The notes below the pieces were generated by a model. That model had not been told where the DNA came from, ran no database searches, and saw only the letters and a program-made list of their open reading frames with translations. Shown piece after piece: positions 1 through 6,683 of a stretch of 16,453 nucleotides of DNA. The position numbers were made by a program, and so were the translations under genes. This DNA comes from an uncultured Bacteroidales bacterium (GTDB taxonomy: Bacteria; Bacteroidota; Bacteroidia; Bacteroidales; Paludibacteraceae): NCBI GenBank assembly GCA_946615455.1, contig CAMOHN010000005.1, forward strand, positions 1 through 16,453. Reading direction: 5' to 3'. Positions within the stretch are counted from its first letter, which is position 1, and every line of letters begins with the position of its first letter.

Positions 1-317
1 TAGTGCTCACCCGCCAAGATGCCGCCTTGTTTGAAGGAGCAGAAGTGGTAAGAAACATTGAAGATATACCGGTTCTGAATAATCAGAATAATCCTGACCA
101 CGAGATGTTCGTTATCGGAGGCGGCGAAGTCTATCGACAGATGATGCCTTATGCCGACCGTATCTATCTGACCCGAATACACCATACATGGGACGATGCC
201 GACACCTTTTTTCCCCCGATTGACGAGAACCAATGGGTAGCAGAAAGCGAAGAGACGCACGAGGCCGACGAACAGAACCCGTTCGCATATACGTTTATCA
301 CATACAAACGACTATAA
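1..317 (+). CDS. folA: Dihydrofolate reductase, 5'-truncated by window edge
   Basis: This is the C-terminal part of dihydrofolate reductase, the cytoplasmic enzyme that reduces dihydrofolate to tetrahydrofolate with NADPH. About 105 residues are present against a usual 160-170, so roughly the first third lies upstream of the window. The frame is open to the left edge, and the first visible residues (V-L-T-R) fit the family's 'N-I-V-L-T-R' strand. The diagnostic segment FVIGGGEVYRQMMPYADRIY contains the conserved Gly-Gly of the cofactor site, followed by 'YLTRIHHTWDDADTFFPPID', which matches the family pattern of an Ile-His pair, an acidic stretch and Phe-Pro. The end (Y-T-F-I-T-Y-K-R-L) is a normal C-terminus. 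The stop is 40 nt before yidC on the same strand. The family assignment is firm; the real start is not visible. Confidence 0.93.
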   Translation, partial: VLTRQDAALFEGAEVVRNIEDIPVLNNQNNPDHEMFVIGGGEVYRQMMPYADRIYLTRIHHTWDDADTFFPPIDENQWVAESEETHEADEQNPFAYTFITYKRL

Positions 318-357
318 CAAAACAGATTATATAACCCGTAAACAACATACAACTTAT

Positions 358-2289
358 ATGGATAAAAACACATGGATCGGCTTTCTGTTGATAGCCGCGA
401 TAGTAGTAGGATTTTCGATGCTCAATCGCCCATCGCCCGAGCAGATGGCAGAGCGGCAGCGCATCAGCGACAGCATTCGTTTCGTACAGGATCAACAACA
501 AAAGGCACAACAACTGTCACAACAGATTAGCACACAACTGAATGCCGACCAGCAGCATTCGCTTGAAGCCTCATCCGATAGCATAGCCCAACAGACTCTG
601 CAAGAGCGTATTGCTGCCACTTTCGGAGCCTTTGCCGTAGCCGCACAAGGGGAAGAGCAGACCACCGTGCTCGAAAACAGCAAACTGCGTCTTCACCTGA
701 CTAACAAAGGCGGACGCATTCAGCGTGCCGAGCTGAAAGACTACAAAGCCTATGGCGATACCATCAATCCGCTATGTCTGTTCCGAGGCAACGAGTCGTC
801 ATTAGCCTTCACAATCATCACTGCCAACAACCGCATACTTTCGACCGACCAACTTTATTTCACTCCTATTCAACAAGATGCGCAACACCTGACCATGCGT
901 CTTATGACGGACGACCAAGATGCTTATATGGACTTTGTCTATACCTTGAAGGAAGATGACTATATGGTGAATTTTGATATTGTGCCCCATAATATGCAAC
1001 GCGTGTTGGCACAAAACATCAACTCGTTGGAGATGCGTTGGCAGCAACTCATCCCCCAACAGGAACGCGGTCGTACCTTCGAAGAACGCTATGCACGGCT
1101 GCAATATATGCTGGTTGGCGGCGATATAGAAGAACTGAGCGAAAAGAACCCTGACCAACAGCGCGAAACAGCCCGCATCCGATGGATTGGCTACAAAGAC
1201 CAGTTCTTCTCAACGGTTCTGATTGCTGACGATCCCATCACCTTTGCCGAATTAGAATCTACTCCGAAAACGCCTGATACACACTATATCAAGCACTACA
1301 ACACAAAAGCTTCGATTGATTTTGACATCACCGGTCAAAAATCTACATCCTTGCGCTGGTATCTGGGACCTAACCACTACACCACCCTCAAAGCCTACGA
1401 CGAAGACCTGCCGGCAGACCAACAACTGCACCTCAAAGAATTGGTTCCCTTAGGATGGAAAATTGTGGCGTGGATCAACAAGATTCTGGTCATCCCGATG
1501 TTTGATCTCTTTATGGGTTGGGGGCTGCATATCGGTATTGTGATATTGCTTATGACCATGGTTATCAAACTCATCATTCTGCCCTTTGTGTTCGCGTCCT
1601 ACCGTTCGTCCGCCAAGGTGCGTGTACTCAAGCCGCAGATTGACGAGATCAACGCCAAGTATCCGCCCGAGAAGATGCAAGAGCGTCAGCAAGCCACTAT
1701 GGCTCTTTACAGCCGCGCAGGCGTTTCGCCCATGTCAGGCTGCTTGCCTATGCTCTTCCAGTTCCCCGTACTGATGGCTATGTTCTGGTTTTTCCCCACA
1801 GCCATCGAACTGCGCGGACAATCGCTCTGGTGGGCAGAAGATCTCTCTACCTACGATGCCATCCTCACATGGGACACCCCCATCTGGCTTTTGGGCGACC
1901 ACCTGTCCCTGTTCTGCCTTATCATGACCGTAGCCAACTTCGGCTATACCTTCATCACGATGCAGCAACAGAGCACAGACCCCAATATGAAGTTCATGAA
2001 GTGGATGATGTACCTCATGCCGCTTATGTTCCTGTTCATCTTCAACGACTATGCTGCCGGTCTGAGTTACTACTACACCCTCTCATTAGGCTTCACCATT
2101 CTGCAAACCATGATTTTCCGCTGGTCGATTGACGACAAGAAACTGCTGGCTGAGATGGAAGCCAATGCTAAGAAACGCGGTAATCAACCCAAGAAAAGCG
2201 GTCTGATGGCTCGCCTTGAGAAAATGCAGCAAGAGCAGCAACGTCTTGCCCGCGAACAAGCCAAACAACAAACCAAGAAATACCGTTAA
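358..2289 (+). CDS. yidC: Membrane protein insertase YidC/Oxa1 family
   Basis: YidC inserts proteins into the inner membrane, alone or with SecYEG. The 643-residue product has the Gram-negative layout. An N-terminal anchor lies at about residues 6-22, followed by a Gln-rich stretch (about 43-80). A large periplasmic beta domain extends to about 365. The 60-kDa insertase core follows, with membrane segments near 390-412, 462-482, 515-538, 552-563 and 570-587. The core shows the family hallmarks: 'YRSSAKVRVLKPQIDEINAK' after the second segment, 'GVSPMSGCLPMLFQFPVLMA' at the third, and 'GLSYYYTLSLGFTILQ' at the last. Lys404 lies where the E. coli groove arginine (R366) would align; this is my alignment by eye. 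The tail is strongly basic and Gln/Lys-rich, as expected for a ribosome-contacting extension. The ATG at 358 places the anchor correctly. rho follows after 30 nt. Confidence 0.97.
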   Translation: MDKNTWIGFLLIAAIVVGFSMLNRPSPEQMAERQRISDSIRFVQDQQQKAQQLSQQISTQLNADQQHSLEASSDSIAQQTLQERIAATFGAFAVAAQGEEQTTVLENSKLRLHLTNKGGRIQRAELKDYKAYGDTINPLCLFRGNESSLAFTIITANNRILSTDQLYFTPIQQDAQHLTMRLMTDDQDAYMDFVYTLKEDDYMVNFDIVPHNMQRVLAQNINSLEMRWQQLIPQQERGRTFEERYARLQYMLVGGDIEELSEKNPDQQRETARIRWIGYKDQFFSTVLIADDPITFAELESTPKTPDTHYIKHYNTKASIDFDITGQKSTSLRWYLGPNHYTTLKAYDEDLPADQQLHLKELVPLGWKIVAWINKILVIPMFDLFMGWGLHIGIVILLMTMVIKLIILPFVFASYRSSAKVRVLKPQIDEINAKYPPEKMQERQQATMALYSRAGVSPMSGCLPMLFQFPVLMAMFWFFPTAIELRGQSLWWAEDLSTYDAILTWDTPIWLLGDHLSLFCLIMTVANFGYTFITMQQQSTDPNMKFMKWMMYLMPLMFLFIFNDYAAGLSYYYTLSLGFTILQTMIFRWSIDDKKLLAEMEANAKKRGNQPKKSGLMARLEKMQQEQQRLAREQAKQQTKKYR

Positions 2290-2319
2290 TCAGAACATCA
2301 ACTCTTTCTATTTACCATT

Positions 2320-3972
2320 ATGATATACGAAAAGAAAGTACTTGAGCAAAAGACGCTCGACGAACTGAAAGCCATAGCACACGAACTGAAAGTACGGGTT
2401 GGGCATACCAAAGACCCGATGACGCTCATATACGACATACTGGACGCTCAAGCCGAGCAACACGCCGACGACAAACCCGAGCGAACGGCTCGCCGTGAAC
2501 GCAAACGGGTGAAACGCGATGCACAAAAAGTGGATATTAACGCCCAGGTTACAGCCAAGCCAGAGCAAGTCTTGGTTGCCGAGCCGGCACCTGAACAGAC
2601 ACCAACTCCTGTAGAAGAACCCAAAACAACCAAAAAGAACACACGCAAAAAGAAAACTGCGGCAGTCGAACCACAACCAGCCGAACAGCCCGAACAACCC
2701 AAAGTGGAACAACAAGCCGTTCAGACTCAACAACAGCCTGTTCAGCTGCCTACCACACCGCCTCAACAACAACCTGTGGCTAACAAGCAGCAACCTCAGC
2801 AACAACAACCTCAACAACAGCAACAACATAATAAGGCCGTGGACTTTGGCGAACAAGTGGTCGCCATGGGTACCTTGGAGTGTGCGTCCGACGGTTTTGG
2901 TTTCTTGCGCTCGGCAGACTATAACTATCTGAGTTCACCCGACGATATCTATGTCAGTCAGCAGCAGATCCGTCAGTATGGTCTCAAGCAGGGCGATACG
3001 GTGGAATGCACCATCCGTGCCAACCGCGACCCGGACAAGTATTTCCCCATGGATCGCGTCATTCGCATCAATGGTCTGGCACCCGAACGCGCCAAAGCGC
3101 GCACTGCCTTTGAGAACCTCACCCCGCTCTTTCCTGACGAGAAATTCCGTCTGTGCAAAGGCGATGGCACCGACCCGCTCAGCGTGCGCATCATCGACTT
3201 GTTCGCCCCCATCGGCAAAGGACAACGCGGACTGATTGTGGCCCAGCCTAAAACAGGTAAGACCGTCCTGCTCAAAGAGATAGCCAATGCCATTGCCAAC
3301 AATCACCCCGAGGTATATATGATTGTGCTACTCATTGACGAACGCCCCGAGGAGGTGACGGATATGGCTCGTTCGGTCAATGCCGAGGTTATTGCCTCCA
3401 CTTTTGACGAACCTGCCGAGAACCATGTCAAGGTGGCTAATATCGTTCACGAGAAAGCCAAACGACTGGTTGAGAGCGGTCACGATGTGGTCATTCTATT
3501 GGACTCCATCACGCGTTTGGCACGCGCCTACAATACGGTGGCTCCGTCCAGCGGCAAAGTGCTCAGCGGCGGTGTGGAAGCACAAGCACTGCACAAACCT
3601 AAACGCTTTTTCGGTGCAGCCCGCAACATAGAGAACGGAGGCAGCCTGACCATCATTGCCACAGCCCTCACCGAAACGGGCAGCAAGATGGACGACCTTA
3701 TCTTTGAAGAATTCAAGGGTACGGGTAACATGGAGTTGCAATTGGATCGCAAGTTGAGCAACAAGCGCATCTTCCCCGCCGTAGATATACCCGCCAGCTC
3801 GACCCGCCGTGACGACTTGCTGCTGCCGCCCGAAGTGCTGAGCCGCATGTGGATCATACGCAAGCAACTGAGCGACATGAACGGCGTGGAAGCCATGGAA
3901 AAACTGCGTACCTACATGGAACGCACCATCGACAACGAACAGTTCCTGTTAGCCGTCAACGGAGTCAAATGA
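2320..3972 (+). CDS. rho: Transcription termination factor Rho with Gln/Pro-rich insert
   Basis: Rho is the hexameric RNA helicase that ends transcription on untranslated RNA. The product has 550 residues against about 420 in E. coli; the excess is an inserted low-complexity region. A Rho N-terminal helical (SAP-like) domain spans about residues 1-47. A charged then Pro/Gln-rich disordered stretch runs about 48-172. The cold-shock-type RNA-binding domain covers about 180-235 ('GTLECASDGFGFLRSADYNY'). The RecA-like ATPase follows, with Walker A 'AQPKTGKT' at 308-315, Walker B 'VVILLDSITRLARAYN' with Asp395, the Q-loop region 'GGVEAQALHKPKRFFGAARN' and the R-loop 'FEEFKGTGNMELQLDRKLSN'. The start at 2320 gives the complete N-terminal domain. 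Inserts of this kind are typical of Bacteroidota Rho; in Bacteroides thetaiotaomicron the disordered region has been reported to support phase separation. The stop overlaps the aroQ start. Confidence 0.98.
   Translation: MIYEKKVLEQKTLDELKAIAHELKVRVGHTKDPMTLIYDILDAQAEQHADDKPERTARRERKRVKRDAQKVDINAQVTAKPEQVLVAEPAPEQTPTPVEEPKTTKKNTRKKKTAAVEPQPAEQPEQPKVEQQAVQTQQQPVQLPTTPPQQQPVANKQQPQQQQPQQQQQHNKAVDFGEQVVAMGTLECASDGFGFLRSADYNYLSSPDDIYVSQQQIRQYGLKQGDTVECTIRANRDPDKYFPMDRVIRINGLAPERAKARTAFENLTPLFPDEKFRLCKGDGTDPLSVRIIDLFAPIGKGQRGLIVAQPKTGKTVLLKEIANAIANNHPEVYMIVLLIDERPEEVTDMARSVNAEVIASTFDEPAENHVKVANIVHEKAKRLVESGHDVVILLDSITRLARAYNTVAPSSGKVLSGGVEAQALHKPKRFFGAARNIENGGSLTIIATALTETGSKMDDLIFEEFKGTGNMELQLDRKLSNKRIFPAVDIPASSTRRDDLLLPPEVLSRMWIIRKQLSDMNGVEAMEKLRTYMERTIDNEQFLLAVNGVK
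2788..2826 (+). repeat. In-frame CAR/CCT trinucleotide tract in rho (polyGln/Pro)
   Basis: Thirteen consecutive codons are CAA, CAG or CCT and encode Q-Q-P-Q-Q-Q-Q-P-Q-Q-Q-Q-Q (Rho residues 157-169). Shorter Gln clusters precede it from residue 129. Because the unit is three bases, slippage here would change linker length without breaking the frame. On the opposite strand the tract reads as Leu-rich codons, which creates a spurious open frame. Confidence 0.85.
3969..3972 (+). other. ATGA stop/start junction of rho and aroQ
   Basis: The four bases ATGA hold the aroQ start (3969-3971) and the rho stop (3970-3972). This arrangement usually indicates that ribosomes finishing the first gene begin the second. 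No clear Shine-Dalgarno sequence precedes it. Confidence 0.85.
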
Positions 3973-4430
3973 AACAGCGCATATTGATACTCAATGGTCC
4001 CAACCTCAACCTCACGGGCAGGCGCCAGCCACATATCTACGGTCAGCGCAGTATGGAGCAGATTGTGTTGAACCTGCAGCAGGACTACCCTGATGTAGAA
4101 TTCACCTACATCCAGTCCAACCACGAGGGAGTGCTCATCGACCGTCTGCAAGAAGCCGGAATGCCCCGGTCTGAAGAGGAACATACACTGCCCTATGACA
4201 CGGTTATACTCAATGCCGGCGGCTATTCGCACACCTCTGTCGCCCTGCGCGACACAGTCGAATGGCTCACCGAACAAGAAGTGCCCGTCATGGAAGTGCA
4301 CCTCAGCCAAATCTATCAACGCGAAGCATTCCGCCGACATAGCCTCGTCGGCGAAGTATGCCAAGCCACTTTTATGGGATTAGATGCCTACGAAAAAGCT
4401 GTTGCTCATAGTCTTATGCCTGGCAAGTAG
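3969..4430 (+). CDS. aroQ: Type II 3-dehydroquinate dehydratase
   Basis: This cytoplasmic shikimate-pathway enzyme converts 3-dehydroquinate to 3-dehydroshikimate. The 153-residue length is right for the small dodecameric type II class. The opening 'ILNGPNLNLTGRRQPHIYG' carries the conserved Asn, Arg19 and catalytic Tyr24. 'QSNHEGVLIDRLQEA' follows near residue 49. The 'NAGGYSHTSVALRD' block (82-95) has the substrate loop, with Gly-Gly where Gly-Ala is more common. 'EVHLSQIYQREAFRRHS' holds catalytic His111 and Arg118/Arg122. The frame stays open upstream to an ATG at 3849, but that would add 40 residues lying inside the conserved rho end, whereas 3969 gives the standard N-terminus. Its last 47 nt overlap the next gene. 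The insert of acidic residues around 66-75 is slightly longer than I remember for the family. Confidence 0.96.
   Translation: MKQRILILNGPNLNLTGRRQPHIYGQRSMEQIVLNLQQDYPDVEFTYIQSNHEGVLIDRLQEAGMPRSEEEHTLPYDTVILNAGGYSHTSVALRDTVEWLTEQEVPVMEVHLSQIYQREAFRRHSLVGEVCQATFMGLDAYEKAVAHSLMPGK
4384..4430 (+). other. 47-nt out-of-frame overlap between aroQ and porT-like gene
   Basis: The aroQ 3' end (aroQ frame) and the signal-peptide codons of the next gene (shifted by +1) share these bases. Both readings look real: one gives the AroQ C-terminus 'AYEKAVAHSLMPGK', the other gives the signal peptide 'MPTKKLLLIVLCLASS'. No later Met of the second frame would keep a signal peptide. Confidence 0.82.
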
Positions 4431-5106
4431 TCTGAATGTCTTGCATGCCCAAATGCACAACCCGTATGTCGATGACAAACGGGTGCATTTTGGTTTCTCG
4501 TTAGGTGTCAATATGATGAGTTATGGTGTGACCGACTCGCAAGACACCATCAACGGCGAGGTCTATCATGCGCGCGTGAGTAACCTCATGCCGGGCTTCT
4601 CGGTGGGCTTCATCACCGACCTGCGCTTGACACGACATCTGAACCTGCGCTTTTGTCCGGCTCTGCACTTTGGACAAAAGACCCTCACCTACAAGAACGA
4701 AAGCGGCAACCCTATACGCGGCTCGGTGGACACACACCGCAACAAAGCCGATGTACTCAGCCTGCCTATTGCCATTCCCTTCTATCTCAAATGGTCAGCC
4801 GAACGCGAAATGAACTACCGCCCCTACCTCATCTTTGGTGGTGGCTTCCATTACGACTTCGGCGGACAGAAAGAGCGACCGCTTTACCAGAAGAAGATTG
4901 ACTACTTTGTTGATTTCGGCTTCGGTTGCGACATCTACACCGGCTGGTTCAAGTTCTGCCCCGAGATCAAGTACCAGATCGGTTTTGCCAATATGCTCAC
5001 GCCTGTCGATGAGCGTGTCAACCTGCCTAAGCAGGACGAGTTCTACACGCGTGCCTTGCGCCGCCTGACCGACCAGATGCTGACCATCACCTTCAATTTC
5101 GAATAA
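4384..5106 (+). CDS. porT: PorT/SprT-family outer-membrane beta-barrel protein, probable T9SS component
   Basis: This is an exported 240-residue protein. The signal peptide has K4-K5, a hydrophobic core and probable cleavage after Ala22 (V-L-H-A|Q). The rest alternates hydrophobic and polar residues in strand-length blocks and ends in Phe-Asn-Phe-Glu, as expected for an 8-stranded outer-membrane barrel. Several blocks match my memory of PorT (Porphyromonas) and SprT (Flavobacterium): 'HFGFSLGVN' near the N-terminus, 'PFYLKWSAEREMNYRPYLIF' in the middle, 'GFGCDIYTGWFKFCPEIKYQ' later, and a 'YTRALRRLTDQMLTITFNFE' end. Those proteins are needed for type IX secretion and gliding. Establishing PorT itself, as opposed to a general PorT-like barrel, needs a profile search. 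It is embedded between aroQ (overlapping) and a lipoprotein gene 13 nt downstream, so co-expression is likely. Confidence 0.78.
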   Translation: MPTKKLLLIVLCLASSLNVLHAQMHNPYVDDKRVHFGFSLGVNMMSYGVTDSQDTINGEVYHARVSNLMPGFSVGFITDLRLTRHLNLRFCPALHFGQKTLTYKNESGNPIRGSVDTHRNKADVLSLPIAIPFYLKWSAEREMNYRPYLIFGGGFHYDFGGQKERPLYQKKIDYFVDFGFGCDIYTGWFKFCPEIKYQIGFANMLTPVDERVNLPKQDEFYTRALRRLTDQMLTITFNFE

Positions 5107-5119
5107 CTTCATAACACCT

Positions 5120-6568
5120 ATGTTTCGCCGTTACCTGTTTCTCTTTCTGACGCTCGCAACGGTCATACTGACCGCTTGCCGCGAAGAGCAAGTGAGTGCC
5201 GACCCCACATTGAGTTTGACCTTCTCGCGGGATACCTTGCGTTTTGACACCGTGTTCACCACTGCCGGCTCGTCCACTCAAATAGTCATGGTCTATAACC
5301 GCAACCGGCATGCCGTTCGCATTGACCGTGTGTCCAACTCCACCCCCTATTTTCGCCTTAATCTGGACGGTGAGAACGACCCTGCCCGCCTCAACAACAT
5401 TGTGCTTAACGGCGGCGACAGCATCTACCTGTTCGTGCGAGCCACCGTGGGAGAGCAGCACAGTGATGCTCCTGTCTATATCACCGACTCCATCGTTTTT
5501 GCACTCAATGACCATGAACAGAAGTTGCGAATGGAAGTATGCGGACAAGATGTACACCTTGTTCGCAACGACAACCGACATACACGCGTCACCGATTATC
5601 ACTTCACTTCCAACCGTCCATACCTCATCTTCGACACACTGACCATCACAGGCACAACGCGCATGGATGCCGGTGCAACACTCTATATGCACAGCGGCGC
5701 AGTACTCAACTCAATGGGCGATGTGCGTGCCCGTGGAACTTTGGAGCACCCCATACGCATCACCTCCGACCGTATGGACCGGCTTTTTGAGCATGTACCC
5801 TATCGGATGGCATCGGGACAATGGGAAGGCTGGTACATCAACGATACAACCCATGCCGCCCACCTCGATACAATCAACTATGTGGAGATACGCAACGGCA
5901 ATATCGGGCTGTATGTATGGTCGGACGCTCCCGACAGACGGCGGCAGGTGGTATTGTCCAATTCGCTCATTCACAACCATGCGCTCTATGGTGTGGTGCT
6001 ACGCAATACGGATGCTGTGGTATGGAACACTCAAATCAGCAACTGCGCCTCGTATTGCCTGTTCATCTCCGGAGGCAAGCACCAACTCACACACAACACC
6101 ATTGCCTCTTATTTCGGCTACCCATACACAACCGTCAATATCCACACCACCGGTCGAGAGGATGTGGCAGCCGTCTTTCTCAATCTGCTCAACAAATACG
6201 ATGCCCCAACCGAGGTAAAGATGTATAACTGCATTGTGGCAGGATCCCGCACCAACAACCTCGTGGTTGCCACACCCTTGCCCGAACACTACACCGGCGA
6301 GTTGGCAGGCAATTACCTTGCCATGGACACGCTGCCCTTCCCTTGGTGTCACGACAATGTCTATGCCCAAGAGGAGGACACCGTTTTTCGTAATATTCAT
6401 TACCTGTATAAAGAGTATAAGGACTATGACTTCCGTCCGGACAGTGTCTCCAAGGCCAGAGGCATAGCCCGCCCCGAATACACTTCCCCTTACCCAACCG
6501 ACCGCTTGGGCACACCTCGCACCGAACCCATCGACGCCGGCTGCTACCAGTGGACAGAACAAAGATAA
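5120..6568 (+). CDS. Secreted lipoprotein with right-handed parallel beta-helix
   Basis: The product has 482 residues. The N-terminus 'MFRRYLFLFLTLATVILTAC' ends in a good lipobox (L-T-A-C, Cys20), so a lipid-anchored envelope protein is expected. Residues about 30-115 look like an immunoglobulin-type (ASH-like) domain: 'FDTVFTTAGSSTQIVMVYNR' and later a Gly-Gly-Asp-Ser turn. From about 145 on, short strands recur in right-handed beta-helix style ('VEIRNGNIGLYVW', 'SNSLIHNHALYGVVLRN', 'NTQISNCASYCLFISGGKHQ', 'YNCIVAGSRTNNLVVA'). The end 'GTPRTEPIDAGCYQW' is the closing motif typical of Bacteroidota beta-helix proteins. I recall close relatives as conserved uncharacterised lipoproteins in this phylum. 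No catalytic motif for a polysaccharide lyase is evident. It lies 13 nt after the porT-like gene and 22 nt before the giant gene. Its function is unknown. Confidence 0.87.
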   Translation: MFRRYLFLFLTLATVILTACREEQVSADPTLSLTFSRDTLRFDTVFTTAGSSTQIVMVYNRNRHAVRIDRVSNSTPYFRLNLDGENDPARLNNIVLNGGDSIYLFVRATVGEQHSDAPVYITDSIVFALNDHEQKLRMEVCGQDVHLVRNDNRHTRVTDYHFTSNRPYLIFDTLTITGTTRMDAGATLYMHSGAVLNSMGDVRARGTLEHPIRITSDRMDRLFEHVPYRMASGQWEGWYINDTTHAAHLDTINYVEIRNGNIGLYVWSDAPDRRRQVVLSNSLIHNHALYGVVLRNTDAVVWNTQISNCASYCLFISGGKHQLTHNTIASYFGYPYTTVNIHTTGREDVAAVFLNLLNKYDAPTEVKMYNCIVAGSRTNNLVVATPLPEHYTGELAGNYLAMDTLPFPWCHDNVYAQEEDTVFRNIHYLYKEYKDYDFRPDSVSKARGIARPEYTSPYPTDRLGTPRTEPIDAGCYQWTEQR

Positions 6569-6590
6569 TCCGTAAACCAATCATACCACT

Positions 6591-6683
6591 ATGAATCATC
6601 ATATTATAACGCCCACCCGTATAGCAGGTAAGTGGGTTGTTGCCTTGTTTGTACTGCTTGGCTGTCTTTTGTCGCAAGCGGCA
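6591..6683 (+). other. Signal peptide of the giant protein
   Basis: Residues 1-31 have basic R10 and K14, a hydrophobic core from W15 to L27 and an S-Q-A-A cleavage region, best read as a signal peptidase I signal. A Leu-Leu-Gly-Cys at 22-25 resembles a lipobox, but it sits inside the hydrophobic core and is followed by more hydrophobic residues, so lipoprotein processing is less likely. Confidence 0.8.

Noticed and set aside
318..357. AT-rich gap before yidC with TTATATAAC as a possible promoter
   Set aside because: It does not match the Bacteroidota -7 pattern TAnnTTTG and no TTTG lies at the right distance upstream. It is too weak to annotate.
2308..2856. Minus-strand open frame rich in Leu/Arg, like a membrane protein
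   Set aside because: It is the complement of the Gln/Pro/Lys-rich rho insert; CAA/CAG codons read backwards give Leu codons. The sense strand has a certain gene.
3241..3264. Rho Walker A reading AQPKTGKT instead of the E. coli APPKAGKT
   Set aside because: The essential Gly-Lys-Thr is intact, and the Gln and Thr variants are, as far as I recall, normal in Bacteroidota Rho. It is not an anomaly.
3849..3968. Upstream ATG that would extend AroQ by 40 residues
   Set aside because: The extension lies entirely inside the conserved end of rho in another frame and has no AroQ homology. The ATG at 3969 gives the standard N-terminus.
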